Virus record (IMG/VR): IMGVR_UViG_3300036800_000073
Span: 31,584 to 95,583 of that record
Strand: one strand, 5' to 3'
Source: a virus
Length of the DNA stretch: 64,000 bases
Positions 15,621 to 24,040 of the stretch are shown here, piece by piece; positions within the stretch are counted from its first letter, which is position 1, and each line of letters begins with the position of its first letter. The notes below the pieces were generated by a model, which searched no databases, had not been told where the DNA came from, and saw nothing but the letters and a program-made list of their open reading frames with translations. The translations under genes were made by a program, and so were the position numbers.

Positions 15621-15811
15621 CGCCGCATGGTAATTTCATCGATGCTCATCTGGTCGCGAATCTGAAATCCGTGCTGATTTGCCGCCGCTGCCTGGCGCTG
15701 ATCTTTCCTGCCCACGCTCAAGCGCATAACGCATGGCACGAGCGGCTGCGCCGCGCTGTGGATGAGACGGAGATGTTGGAATCCAATGAAGCCGACAGTC
15801 TTTGCCAATAG
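15617..15811 (+). CDS. hypothetical zinc-like protein, 64 aa
   Basis: ATGA-coupled to the gene before. CRRC at the centre and HAQAHNAWHERLRRAV after it suggest a C2H2-like zinc site. It overlaps the pyrophosphatase-like gene by 26 bp. No family assigned. Confidence 0.55.
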   Translation: MTPHGNFIDAHLVANLKSVLICRRCLALIFPAHAQAHNAWHERLRRAVDETEMLESNEADSLCQ

Positions 15812-16253
15812 TCTTGATTACTGGTCGGCTTCGCAATGGGCGCTCGATGCGGGAGTGAATGAGACGCGGACGCTGCACGGGCTCACAATCATTATTGAGA
15901 ATCCGCAGTATTCCATGCGCGAAGGCTGGGGTTGGATGTCCGCGGCTCCGGCAGATTACGGCTATATAGCCGGCACGGTGGGAGCTGATGGCGATGAGGT
16001 TGATTGTTACGTCGGGCCAAACCCGCGCAGCCAAAACGTTTTCATTGTGGATCAAAACCGTCGAGGCGGCGCGGAGTTCGATGAACACAAAGTCATGCTC
16101 AATTATGATTCTGCGGCGGACGCCAAGCGGGATTATCTCGATGGCCATACCGAGGGAGCTGATATCTTTCGTTCCCTCACGCCAGTCTCGCTCCGGATGC
16201 TCAAGCTCTGGTTGCGACGCGGCGATATGACTAAGCCCTATAGCGAGGCGTGA
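15786..16253 (+). CDS. inorganic-pyrophosphatase-like (InPase) phage protein
   Basis: 155 residues. It begins MKPTVFANSLDYW, a shorter form of the leader in its neighbours. PADYGYIAGTVGADGDEVDC (residues 55-74) keeps the DGDxxD acidic loop of family I pyrophosphatases, and FDEHKVML (98-105) follows. The domain is known from phage head-region and conjugative effector proteins. Hydrolysis of PPi, perhaps next to a synthetase-type enzyme made from the same operon, is inferred. GGAATCCA precedes the ATG. Confidence 0.75.
   Translation: MKPTVFANSLDYWSASQWALDAGVNETRTLHGLTIIIENPQYSMREGWGWMSAAPADYGYIAGTVGADGDEVDCYVGPNPRSQNVFIVDQNRRGGAEFDEHKVMLNYDSAADAKRDYLDGHTEGADIFRSLTPVSLRMLKLWLRRGDMTKPYSEA
15885..15895. 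repeat. ATAATNATTAT palindrome, copy 5 (1 mismatch)
   Basis: ACAATCATTAT within the InPase-like gene, encoding Thr-Ile-Ile-Ile. Confidence 0.45.
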
Positions 16254-16255
16254 CC

Positions 16256-17581
16256 ATGCGAGCGATCTTCGCCAACTCCTTGGACGTGATGCTCGATGGT
16301 TTTGAAGAATCGGAACATCCGCGAGCGGGCGAAGGTCCGGAGGGCGGACAGTTTGTCGCCAAGGGCGGCTCGGCTCCGGCTGCAAAACATCGCGTGCATA
16401 ACAAGTATGGCGAAGTGGGAGAGAAGTTCACCGCCACGATGGGCGCGAAACACCTGAAACCGGGCGATGTCTTAGCGGAGAATGAGCAAGGGCGGGCGCT
16501 GAAGGTTCTCAGCCTTGGACCAAAGACCTCCACGGGCGGGCAGTGGTACAACTTCGAAGTCGTTAATGCGGAAGCCGAACAGACCGGAGGCAAAGGATCG
16601 AAGTCGGCCCACCTGGTCGCTGCGCCAGCGGATCGCGAACAGTGGCCGGAGCACATCAAGAAGCTGGTGGTTCCGCCTGCATGGACCGGCGTTAAGATTG
16701 CGCAGAATCCCGATGCCGATTTGCTGGTGATCGGAAAAGACAAAGCCGGTCGCGATCAATATGTCTACTCGGAAAAGTTCTCGAAGTCGCAAGCGGCTTT
16801 GAAGTTCGCCCGCATGGAGGGACTGCGCAAGGATCGGCCACTCATCGAGGGCCAGCTCGCAGAGCTTCGCAAGAGCACTGAGCCAGGCAAACGCGATCAT
16901 GCCGACTGCGCCATCCTGGTTATGAAAATGGGCGTTCGCCCCGGCAGCGATACCGATACGAAGGCGAAAGTCAAAGCCTATGGAGCCACGACGCTTGAAG
17001 GCAAGCATGTCGTAGACGAAGGCGGAGCGGTGTTCTTGCGTTTCGTAGCCAAGAAAGGCATCTCGCTGAATTTGCCGGTCGAGGATAAGGCGCTGGCGGC
17101 GACGCTCACCAAGCGAGCGAAGAAAGCGGGCCCCGATGGGCGCATCTTCGGCGACGTTCGCGATGGCTCATTGCTCGACTTCGTGCATGGCCTGGATCAC
17201 GGCGGCTATAAGACGAAAGACTTTCGCACGGCGCTGGCGAATGACTTGGCGGCTCAAGCGATCAAAGGAGTCGCGAGGCCGGTAGACGCGAAGACATACA
17301 AGAAAGCGGTTCGTGAAGTGGCGCTCAAAGTATCGAGCAGGCTTGGCAATACGCCAACGGTTGCGCTCCAGTCCTACATCCATCCCGCTCTCTTCGCGCC
17401 GTGGCAGGGCGCAATGGCCGTAGTTCAGAAAAAGGGTGAGGCTCCGAAAGCCTCATCAGGTAAACCGGTAGAGAAGCTGTCCAGCAAGTCGCCGACTCCG
17501 GCCGCAGCCGGCCTGAATGCCGCGCAAAAAGCCTGGGCGACACGGCGAGCCGCGCGGGAGGCACAGAATGCCGCAGCCTGA
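16256..17581 (+). CDS. type IB DNA topoisomerase (poxvirus/bacterial-like) with shared N-terminal leader
   Basis: 441 residues. Residues 1-38 are the FANSLDVMLDG/HPR/GGQF leader; 60-125 form an unassigned beta region. From 137 (VVPPAWTGVKIAQNPDADLL) the sequence follows bacterial topoisomerase IB: VRPGSDT (Arg228), TTLEGKHV, VAKKG (Lys266/267), GGYKTKDFRTALAN (Arg324) and LGNTPTVALQSYIHP with the nucleophile Tyr374. Such enzymes relax supercoils by a 3'-phosphotyrosine nick. A C-terminal Lys/Ala-rich tail follows. Encoded between portal and MuF, it could be packaged and act on the entering genome; that is inference. GAGGCGTGACC precedes the ATG. Confidence 0.85.
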   Translation: MRAIFANSLDVMLDGFEESEHPRAGEGPEGGQFVAKGGSAPAAKHRVHNKYGEVGEKFTATMGAKHLKPGDVLAENEQGRALKVLSLGPKTSTGGQWYNFEVVNAEAEQTGGKGSKSAHLVAAPADREQWPEHIKKLVVPPAWTGVKIAQNPDADLLVIGKDKAGRDQYVYSEKFSKSQAALKFARMEGLRKDRPLIEGQLAELRKSTEPGKRDHADCAILVMKMGVRPGSDTDTKAKVKAYGATTLEGKHVVDEGGAVFLRFVAKKGISLNLPVEDKALAATLTKRAKKAGPDGRIFGDVRDGSLLDFVHGLDHGGYKTKDFRTALANDLAAQAIKGVARPVDAKTYKKAVREVALKVSSRLGNTPTVALQSYIHPALFAPWQGAMAVVQKKGEAPKASSGKPVEKLSSKSPTPAAAGLNAAQKAWATRRAAREAQNAAA

Positions 17582-17741
17582 TTCCCTTCCCGATATTCAC
17601 TTTGGCAGCGCCGAGGCAGCATCGCTTGATTGGCGCAAATACAAGGATGATTCTCCCGATGACGATGAAGAGTTGGAGCACACGCCGCCGAGTATCGTCG
17701 CCATGCTCGGATTCGATCCCCGTGAGGCCGAAGACGGATGA
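17568..17741 (+). CDS. hypothetical acidic protein, 57 aa
   Basis: GGAGGCACAGA precedes the ATG at 17568; starts MPQPDSLPDIHFGSAEAASL and has a run of six acidic residues mid-protein. It overlaps the topoisomerase 3' end by 14 bp. Function unknown. Confidence 0.55.
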   Translation: MPQPDSLPDIHFGSAEAASLDWRKYKDDSPDDDEELEHTPPSIVAMLGFDPREAEDG

Positions 17742-17754
17742 TCGCGAGGTCCAC

Positions 17755-17952
17755 ATGTCTGTCGAGATTGATGCCAACACCATCACCATCAATGGGAAGC
17801 ATCTGGCGGTGAATGTGTTTTATGCCATCATGGACACCAGCTCAAGGCAACGCACCTTGTGGCAGTTCATCGAAAAGGATGGCGAGATTCAAGCTGTCGC
17901 TTATAGCGAGCGGCAAGTGATCTGGATCGATCATGGAGTCAATGAAGACTGA
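17755..17952 (+). CDS. hypothetical protein, 65 aa
   Basis: GAGGTCCAC before the ATG. MSVEIDANTITINGKHLAVN followed by LWQFIEKDGEIQAVAYSERQ suggests a small beta-rich fold. TGATG overlap with the MuF-like gene. No family recognised. Confidence 0.55.
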   Translation: MSVEIDANTITINGKHLAVNVFYAIMDTSSRQRTLWQFIEKDGEIQAVAYSERQVIWIDHGVNED

Positions 17953-18815
17953 TGGCCGAGCCGTTTCATCCGCTGCGGCGCATCGAGATCGCATATCGCA
18001 AAGCTATCTTCGATGCACTGCGCCAAATGGTCGAGATCAGGATCGAGGACGGGAGCGAAGGCCAGTGGCTCGCGGATCTGATCGGGCTCGCGCACAGTAA
18101 AGAGCTGGCGCAGATCGGCGCAGCTATCGCGGCGCGGATGGTGCGCTGGGTCAATGTCGAGAATGCCAAGAGCTGGCGATATGCATCGCGACAGTCGCAA
18201 CGGTCGCAGATGCTTTACCGGCTACTCCAAGAGGAAATGTCGGGCACGGTCGGAACCCGCGTACAGCAAATCGTCCGCGAGAATGCCACACTGATCTCTT
18301 CGATTCCCTATACGGTCGCCGGAGAGCTGACCAACGAGATCATGGCGGCACAGCAGACCGGCGCAAGGCACGAAGTGATCGCGCGCATGATGCGCAACCG
18401 CTTTCCAATTCTGGCCCGTCATCGCGTGGCGCTGATCGCCCGCACGGAGACAAGTAAGGCAAGCACGGCACTGACGCGGGCCAGGTCGGAGGACCTGGGA
18501 CTAAGTTGGTTCGTGTGGAAGACCTCGCATGATGTCCGCGTGCGGCCCGCGCACGAGCACATGGAAGATGTAGTGTGTTCGTGGAACGATTTGCCGTCGC
18601 CCGAGGCATTGGTTCACATTCGCAGCAAGCTGGGGAAATACGCACCAGGAGACGCTCCAAATTGCCGCTGTTATCCGGCTCCGGTGTTGTCGCTAGAAGA
18701 CTTGTATCGCAATGGAAGTGAACGGCGGAAAGTCTACGCCAACGGAAACATTCAACGCATGACCCGCGCGCAGTTTGCGCGGCTGTCAGGAATCGAAGCG
18801 CGGGTCGCCGCATAG
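17952..18815 (+). CDS. MuF-like head morphogenesis (minor capsid) protein
   Basis: 287 residues. The C-terminal half shows the SPP1 gp7/Mu gpF pattern: ARTETSKASTALTRARSEDL, DVRVRPAHEHMEDVVCSWND, and APNCRCYPAPV. MuF proteins are present in a few copies per head near the portal and often travel with packaged enzymes, which supports the reading of the genes just upstream. Confidence 0.85.
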   Translation: MAEPFHPLRRIEIAYRKAIFDALRQMVEIRIEDGSEGQWLADLIGLAHSKELAQIGAAIAARMVRWVNVENAKSWRYASRQSQRSQMLYRLLQEEMSGTVGTRVQQIVRENATLISSIPYTVAGELTNEIMAAQQTGARHEVIARMMRNRFPILARHRVALIARTETSKASTALTRARSEDLGLSWFVWKTSHDVRVRPAHEHMEDVVCSWNDLPSPEALVHIRSKLGKYAPGDAPNCRCYPAPVLSLEDLYRNGSERRKVYANGNIQRMTRAQFARLSGIEARVAA

Positions 18816-18825
18816 GAGATGTCGT

Positions 18826-19671
18826 ATGAAACGTTCGACGATAATCGTTAGTTTCGCAGCTCTGGTCTGCGTTCTTGGAATGTCCGGGTTCGCGTATTTT
18901 GGGGGACAGGCCGGGAGCGTTGCCTCCAATCCAGCACCGACCGCAAACGTGATCGCCAAGTACACCACCGCGCAGCAAGGTGTTCCGATCCTCACTCCGT
19001 CGCTATTGTCCGACAATGGAACCACGCTGTCCTACAACGGCACCCCGGTCGCGGGCGGCACCGCATATGCCAACATCTATAGCGCGGGCGGAGGCACTGC
19101 TCAGGCACAGACCATGACTCCCTCTCCTGCGCTGCCGGCTTTGCTGTCTGGCATCGGCGTGATTTGGGCACCGACCGCGGCCAACACCGCTGCTGCTCCA
19201 ACCTTGGCGATCAGCGGCCTGACGGCGAAGCCCATTACCAAATGCGGGACGGCGGCGCTGGTCGCAAACGACATTGTGACAACTGCGCTGGCTGTCGGTT
19301 ATTACGATGGAACGGAATTCCAACTGTTGAATCCGCAGGCTTCCGGCTGTCCTCGCTCTGCCTATGCCACCACTACGAATTGCACCAGTTCGGCGTCTCC
19401 GGCAGTCTGCGCCGCTGCCGCCGCTGGGTCAGTCGTCGTCGCCGCTGCCGATACTACAATTGTCGTGGATACCACAGCGGTTACGGCTAACAGCCAAATT
19501 ATCGTGCAAGAGGATGCCAGCCTAGGTGCCAGGCTGAGTGTGACCTGTAACGCGACAGCAGCCACCGCGCCGCCCGTTGTAACCGCGCGAACCGCCGCAA
19601 CGAGCTTCACCATCACGACCACCGTGCCCATCGCGAATCCGCGCTGCCTCAGTTATTTCATCGTCAACTAA
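18826..19671 (+). CDS. secreted fibre-like protein with signal peptide
   Basis: 281 residues. MKRSTIIVSFAALVCVLGMS is a Sec signal peptide. The mature part is Ala/Thr/Val-rich beta structure; NTAAAPTLAISGLTAKPI and YYDGTEFQLLNPQ resemble modules of phage tail-fibre proteins, shared with the protein at 46505. AGGAGATGTCGT precedes the ATG. An exported protein in a head operon is unusual; cell-surface or decoration roles are both possible. Confidence 0.6.
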   Translation: MKRSTIIVSFAALVCVLGMSGFAYFGGQAGSVASNPAPTANVIAKYTTAQQGVPILTPSLLSDNGTTLSYNGTPVAGGTAYANIYSAGGGTAQAQTMTPSPALPALLSGIGVIWAPTAANTAAAPTLAISGLTAKPITKCGTAALVANDIVTTALAVGYYDGTEFQLLNPQASGCPRSAYATTTNCTSSASPAVCAAAAAGSVVVAAADTTIVVDTTAVTANSQIIVQEDASLGARLSVTCNATAATAPPVVTARTAATSFTITTTVPIANPRCLSYFIVN

Positions 19672-19672
19672 A

Positions 19673-19807
19673 ATGCGATTCCGCTTTGTGTTCGCCTGGT
19701 ACGACTTTTGGATGGGAGCTTACTTCGATATCGCCAGGCGAAAGCTCTATATTTTGCCGATTCCATGCGTCGGAATCGTAATCGAATGGACAAAGCCATG
19801 CCGCTAA
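19673..19807 (+). CDS. small phage protein, 44 aa
   Basis: Reads MRFRFVFAWYDFWMGAYFDI and then RRKLYILPIPCVGIVIEW. Short aromatic proteins of this form recur in phage genomes. It begins two bases after the previous stop and overlaps the next gene by 10 bp. Function unknown. Confidence 0.6.
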   Translation: MRFRFVFAWYDFWMGAYFDIARRKLYILPIPCVGIVIEWTKPCR

Positions 19808-20172
19808 CGAATAAGGGCGAATCGATCTTGCATTCGATGGAAGCCAGCTATCCATCCGAAGAGAAAGCCGAACAGGTGTTCTATGCCAGCCGCAATGCTG
19901 GCACGATAACCGGCGTGGATACCGCGCCAGAAGGAGTTACCGCCATGGAAGGTCATCGCATCGACGATCTTGGCAAGTCCACATTACACGCCGCCGACAG
20001 CGAGGGTCTTCGTGTCAAAAACCTGGGCGAGTCGGTTCTTCATGCTGACCAGCATGGTGCGGTCGATGCAGCCTTTCAGAGTCCGGGCGGCAACTCCGGG
20101 GCGCTGATCTCGCCCGCGCCGGGTTTGGGCATGTCAGCTTATCAAAGCCCCAAGGTTCCGGACGGCAACTAG
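19798..20172 (+). CDS. phage protein with MPLTxKG start, 124 aa
   Basis: The N-terminal 45 residues (MPLTNKGESILHSMEASYPS, VFYASRNAGTITGVD) match a small helical phage family often encoded near the capsid. The C-terminal part contains three repeats around DLGKSTLHAAD, NLGESVLHADQ. GGACAAAGCC precedes the ATG. Role unknown, possibly a head-associated protein. Confidence 0.6.
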   Translation: MPLTNKGESILHSMEASYPSEEKAEQVFYASRNAGTITGVDTAPEGVTAMEGHRIDDLGKSTLHAADSEGLRVKNLGESVLHADQHGAVDAAFQSPGGNSGALISPAPGLGMSAYQSPKVPDGN

Positions 20173-20257
20173 AGACGACTGACTCGCTATGCCGTAGACG
20201 CCGATCGGGGCGGCGGATGACCGCGCTGGTACGCGGCTGCGCGGCGTAACCCAGGAG

Positions 20258-20695
20258 ATGGCGGGGCGAGAGATGACTGCAATTAGACATGAGGATGGAG
20301 ACGAGTGCCCACTTGATCTCGGCAGAAGGTTTGATGAATTACTCAGCGATCTAGCTGAGAAGCATAGGCAAAACCGTAACGACATCCACCAGCTCCGGAA
20401 TGAGCAGCAGAAACTGGCGCTAAAGCACTCAGATTTGGAGGGCATTCTGGCTCCAATCACTGGTAAGGATGGAAAGAAGGGTGTTTTGGACACTCTCATA
20501 GCAGCCGTGGATAGCTTGAGAAACACGGTGGAGTCACTGAACCTGTCGCGAGCCGAACAGGCTGGCATTGACAAGCAGGAGCAGAAGACCACGAAACGTG
20601 ACCGCTTCTTGATTGGTAGCGGGCTGGCGCTGATCGTGGCGCTGATTCCCTTCCTTGTGGTTCTTATCCAGCGACTATTTCCGGCCGGCAAGTAA
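20258..20695 (+). CDS. coiled-coil protein with C-terminal membrane anchor
   Basis: 145 residues. Residues 25-105 are heptad-like (LSDLAEKHRQNRNDIHQLRN), followed by a transmembrane helix near the C terminus (FLIGSGLALIVALIPFLVVL). The start could also be the ATG at 20273. No family recognised; a membrane-tethered accessory or holin-like protein is possible. Confidence 0.55.
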   Translation: MAGREMTAIRHEDGDECPLDLGRRFDELLSDLAEKHRQNRNDIHQLRNEQQKLALKHSDLEGILAPITGKDGKKGVLDTLIAAVDSLRNTVESLNLSRAEQAGIDKQEQKTTKRDRFLIGSGLALIVALIPFLVVLIQRLFPAGK

Positions 20696-20720
20696 ACCAT
20701 TCCCGAAGGAGACTTGATTT

Positions 20721-21299
20721 ATGGAGCACATCAATCCAGGCACTTCCGCATTCACGTCTCCCGAGATCGCGCCGTATCGCGCGACCGCTGCGGAGCCCTT
20801 TCGCCAAGAACAGGCGCAGGATGCTTTTCATTCCGCCTACGATGGAGCGCCGATCCCGGTCAGCTCTCACATGCCCATCTTTCGTACCGCGGCCATGGTG
20901 GACGACTTCAACGAGTCGATGACGGATGGAACCAGTGAGGGCGCAAAGAAGGCGTGGGAGTCGCGCGAGCGCGGCGCAACCGAACCGGTGACTGTCGCAA
21001 AGGGAACCGCGCCAGCACCGGGAACGAAGATTCGACCTCCGAGCGATACGGAAAGAGCGGAGGCGCGGGCGGAGTTCCCAGAGGCCGCAGCCAAAGCCGA
21101 TACGAAGCTCTCCGCGCACAAGTGGCCTACCGAAGAAGAAGAGACGGCCAAGCACGCGGAGTATCTCGATCCCAAGCCTGATCCAGACGATCCCGATCAG
21201 GAACACGCGGCGGCACACGCTGCATTCCTCAAGAAACAACGCGGCGAGGGACATAAGGAATACGCGGCGCAGGATGCGCTGCATCGCGGCAAAGAATAA
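20721..21299 (+). CDS. hypothetical hydrophilic protein with DGTSEGAKKAW motif
   Basis: 192 residues, starting MEHINPGTSAFTSPEIAPYR after AGGAGACTTGATTT. DGTSEGAKKAWESRER (about 69-84) recurs in the protein at 21564. The C-terminal half is rich in Asp, Pro and His. Its stop codon lies inside palindrome copy 6. Probably a virion or assembly protein; function unknown. Confidence 0.55.
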   Translation: MEHINPGTSAFTSPEIAPYRATAAEPFRQEQAQDAFHSAYDGAPIPVSSHMPIFRTAAMVDDFNESMTDGTSEGAKKAWESRERGATEPVTVAKGTAPAPGTKIRPPSDTERAEARAEFPEAAAKADTKLSAHKWPTEEEETAKHAEYLDPKPDPDDPDQEHAAAHAAFLKKQRGEGHKEYAAQDALHRGKE

Positions 21300-21306
21300 T
21301 CATTAT
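21296..21306. repeat. ATAATNATTAT palindrome, copy 6 (exact)
   Basis: ATAATCATTAT contains the TAA stop (21297-21299) of the gene before it and lies 30 bp before the next start. Confidence 0.6.
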
Positions 21307-21335
21307 TACCTCAACCTTTGGAGCGGAGCACCCCG

Positions 21336-21560
21336 ATGGTCCCCATCAACGGCGGCGGCTCTGCGTTCGAAGATGGCAGGCCGCATAGCGAACCTCTGGC
21401 AACCGATTCTGTGAGCGAGCGCCTGGGCCTGCGTCGCTCCGTATTGTCCATGCAGGCGGAACTAGCCGCACTATCGCCCGACGATCCCGAATTGGAAAGC
21501 AAGCGCCGAGCGCTGCAACAGGCATACACCGTGCTGGGGTTTGCCGAGATGGGAGAGTAA
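21336..21560 (+). CDS. hypothetical protein, 74 aa
   Basis: MVPINGGGSAFEDGRPHSEP then a helical ERLGLRRSVLSMQAELAALS. The N-terminal glycine-serine start resembles that of the next protein (MPIHGGSSAYDSS), suggesting related small head proteins. Confidence 0.5.
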   Translation: MVPINGGGSAFEDGRPHSEPLATDSVSERLGLRRSVLSMQAELAALSPDDPELESKRRALQQAYTVLGFAEMGE

Positions 21561-21563
21561 ACC

Positions 21564-21833
21564 ATGCCGATCCATGGAGGCAGTTCCGCATATGACTCAT
21601 CCACGATTCCAGGTGGCGAATCGCCGTATTCGATGTCCATTCCGGAGATGCAGCAAGATGGCACCAGTGAAGGTGCGATGAAAGCGTGGGAGCACCGGCA
21701 ACGAGAGGAACGGCCAACCCTCATGGGCGGTAGACCGATATCGCGAGAGCTGGCCGCGCAGCGCGAGATCGAAGAGGCGAACAGCAAGAGTCACCAGGCC
21801 AACGTGGCCCAGAAATGTGCTCGTAGGGTTTAG
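21564..21833 (+). CDS. hypothetical protein with DGTSEGAMKAW motif, 89 aa
   Basis: MPIHGGSSAYDSSTIPGGES and DGTSEGAMKAWEHRQREE; the motif is shared with the protein at 20721. Helical C terminus. Lies just before the prohead protease. Confidence 0.55.
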   Translation: MPIHGGSSAYDSSTIPGGESPYSMSIPEMQQDGTSEGAMKAWEHRQREERPTLMGGRPISRELAAQREIEEANSKSHQANVAQKCARRV

Positions 21834-21866
21834 CGTTAGCGGTTATTAAAAAAAGGTTGGTGAGAT

Positions 21867-23477
21867 ATGCCGAAATACTATTCGCTACTCCTCACCACGC
21901 ATATCTCGAAGACGCCGGAAGGTTATCTCATTTGCCGCGACGTTCCGATTTGCAGGAGCGGTTTTCAGTTATATCGCGGCAAAGAGCTGGTCAGGTTCCC
22001 CGGCTATCAGGCAAGTTGGGGCCTCGATCCGGAAACCATGTACAAGGTCCTCCGGCCGAAAGAAGAGGTCCTGCACCCGGACACGATTGCAAGTTTCAAC
22101 GGCAAAACGGTCGTCAACGAACATCCCGAAAAGGATGTTGTCTATATCGACAACGAAGGTGAACTGAATTGCGGTCACGCCCAGGATATCAAGCGTGGCG
22201 AAGACCTACCGCCTACCGAAGAGTTGCCCGAAGGCGCAGTGACGCTCGCTGCTGACTTGCATATCAAAGATCCGGAGTTGGTCGAAAAGATTTATCCCAA
22301 GGATGATCCGGCCAGCGGCGTACGCGACATCAGTTGCGGGTATTCCCTCAAGCTCAAGCGTTTGGCAGACGGAACGCTTGTCATGTATTGCATTCGCGGC
22401 AATCACATTGCCGTTGTAGAGAAAGGCAGAGCCGGAGAAATGATTGCGATTCAGGATTCGGTTCCCATCGAAACGATGGAAATCCTGGTTGCGATCGGAG
22501 ATGCGGCACCGCCCGAAATCAAGGAAAAGAGGACACCGATCATGAGTATTAGAGAGTTGATTTTCGGGCGCGGAGTCAAAGCAATCATGCCAGATGCCAG
22601 CCCGGATGAAGTGGCTTCCATGATGAAGGAAATGGAAGAGCCGGACAAGCGCGATGGAAAGCCAAAGCCTGCGAAGGACTCCATGGAAAAGCAGGACGAA
22701 CTCGCCGCCGAACACCCTCATCGTGTCGCCGCGCACGCTGCGCTTGACCGCTGTCTGGACGCGCGCGGAGCCGACGATCATATGGGCAAGGATGCATTTG
22801 GGAAGCCTGCCCATCTTGACTCCCTGCAACGGGAATTGGCGAAGTTCATTGAGAAAGAAGAGGGTGCCTCTGCCGCTGCGGAGACCGCGAAGGCGGAGCC
22901 TGCCAAGGCCGAGCCCGAGCCGGAGCCCAAGGCCGAGCCGGAAGTGGATGCCGGACCTGCGCCGGAGATCGAGGAGTTGAAAGAGGAAGAACCTCCCAAG
23001 GAAGAAGAAGTCGAGCCGGAACGCGAGCCCGAAGGCGATGCGGACGCGGACGCGGAGCCAAGCGATCCGGAAGATGAAGAAGAGAAGCCCGCCACCGACG
23101 CCGAAGAGGTCAAGGAGCAAGGCGAGAGCGTGCTCAAGCAGGCCAACGATTCGGTACGTAACTATCTCCGAGCAACCAAGCCTCTGGTCGCCAGTATCGT
23201 TGCCAAGCCCAGGTCGAAGTGGACAGTGCCGGAAGCGACCATGGTGGACAGCTACAACAAAGCCGTCCGCAATGTCAACGAGGCTGGCCCTGCATACCGC
23301 GTGTTGGCCAAGCCGAAGGTCCCTTCCAGGATTCCACCACTGGCTAAGGATGCCGAGGCAGCGGCGGCTGCAAACAAGCTCGAAGAGGACAAGATCGCAG
23401 CATTCTACGAAGGCGTGCCGTGGGCGAAGGGCAAAGCAGTTCACGACGCCTATCTCAAAACGAAGGGAAGTAAATAA
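21867..23477 (+). CDS. DUF2213-type prohead protease with C-terminal scaffold
   Basis: 536 residues. Residues 1-200 follow the DUF2213 family: TPEGYLICRDVPICRSGFQL, VVNEHPEKDV, DISCGYSLKLKR and GNHIAVVEKGRAG, whose His and Ser are candidates for the serine-protease centre. Residues 250-420 are an extremely acidic and proline-rich region of the scaffold type, ending in a helical C terminus. An internal ATG at 22542 may give the scaffold alone. It precedes the cement and major capsid genes, the normal order. Confidence 0.8.
   Translation: MPKYYSLLLTTHISKTPEGYLICRDVPICRSGFQLYRGKELVRFPGYQASWGLDPETMYKVLRPKEEVLHPDTIASFNGKTVVNEHPEKDVVYIDNEGELNCGHAQDIKRGEDLPPTEELPEGAVTLAADLHIKDPELVEKIYPKDDPASGVRDISCGYSLKLKRLADGTLVMYCIRGNHIAVVEKGRAGEMIAIQDSVPIETMEILVAIGDAAPPEIKEKRTPIMSIRELIFGRGVKAIMPDASPDEVASMMKEMEEPDKRDGKPKPAKDSMEKQDELAAEHPHRVAAHAALDRCLDARGADDHMGKDAFGKPAHLDSLQRELAKFIEKEEGASAAAETAKAEPAKAEPEPEPKAEPEVDAGPAPEIEELKEEEPPKEEEVEPEREPEGDADADAEPSDPEDEEEKPATDAEEVKEQGESVLKQANDSVRNYLRATKPLVASIVAKPRSKWTVPEATMVDSYNKAVRNVNEAGPAYRVLAKPKVPSRIPPLAKDAEAAAAANKLEEDKIAAFYEGVPWAKGKAVHDAYLKTKGSK
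22542..23477 (+). CDS. possible internally started scaffold protein
   Basis: An in-frame ATG (MSIRELIFGRGVKAIMPDAS) preceded by GAGGACACCGATC would give a 311-residue protein lacking the protease domain, as Nu3 does inside lambda C. Seen: start codon and ribosome site. Production is inferred. Confidence 0.35.
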   Translation: MSIRELIFGRGVKAIMPDASPDEVASMMKEMEEPDKRDGKPKPAKDSMEKQDELAAEHPHRVAAHAALDRCLDARGADDHMGKDAFGKPAHLDSLQRELAKFIEKEEGASAAAETAKAEPAKAEPEPEPKAEPEVDAGPAPEIEELKEEEPPKEEEVEPEREPEGDADADAEPSDPEDEEEKPATDAEEVKEQGESVLKQANDSVRNYLRATKPLVASIVAKPRSKWTVPEATMVDSYNKAVRNVNEAGPAYRVLAKPKVPSRIPPLAKDAEAAAAANKLEEDKIAAFYEGVPWAKGKAVHDAYLKTKGSK

Positions 23478-23479
23478 CC

Positions 23480-24040
23480 ATGCCCGCAACAGTTATCCCC
23501 GTAAAGGGGCTCTACCTTGGCTTCGTAGGGAACGTCAGTAACGAGGGCTATTCCCTTCGTAAGCCGCGCCTGGTCCAAGCCGCCGATCCGAATCCTATCG
23601 CATTCGGCGAAACTTTGGTCCTGAACACCAACAACACCTACTCCAGCGTCAAGAGCTTCGTGGCCGGCGCTGGCATCGTCACAGCGGCTCTGGCCATGGG
23701 CATCGCAACCTCGAATGTGAATATCAATCCGACCTATGCCTCTGGCGGTTCCGGAAATGTGGCGACGGTCGGCGGCCAATTCGTTCAGGGTGCGATCTGT
23801 GACGCGCTGGTGCAAGGGACGCTCAACGTCTATTGCGCCAATGGCACGCCGACTGCTGGCGGCGCGGTATATTGCCGCGTGGCACTGAATGGTGCCATCC
23901 CCAATGGCGTCGTCGGCGGTCTGGAAGCCGTAGCCGATGGCGGCAATACGGTCCTGCTCACCAACTTCAAGTGGAGCACGGGCTATCTCGAAACCGATGG
24001 AAGCAGCCAGCTCACCATCCTCACCAGGACCATCGCCTAA
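23480..24040 (+). CDS. capsid decoration / structural cement protein
   Basis: 186 residues: NPIAFGETLVLNTNNTYSSV and FVAGAGIVTAALAMGIATSN followed by a beta-rich C terminus, the pattern of phage head cement proteins that sit between protease and major capsid genes. A strong terminator follows, which may set the ratio to the capsid protein. Confidence 0.65.
   Translation: MPATVIPVKGLYLGFVGNVSNEGYSLRKPRLVQAADPNPIAFGETLVLNTNNTYSSVKSFVAGAGIVTAALAMGIATSNVNINPTYASGGSGNVATVGGQFVQGAICDALVQGTLNVYCANGTPTAGGAVYCRVALNGAIPNGVVGGLEAVADGGNTVLLTNFKWSTGYLETDGSSQLTILTRTIA

Noticed and set aside
22206-23489. Minus-strand open frame of 427 aa
   Set aside because: Leu/Arg-rich shadow of the acidic scaffold region of the prohead protease.
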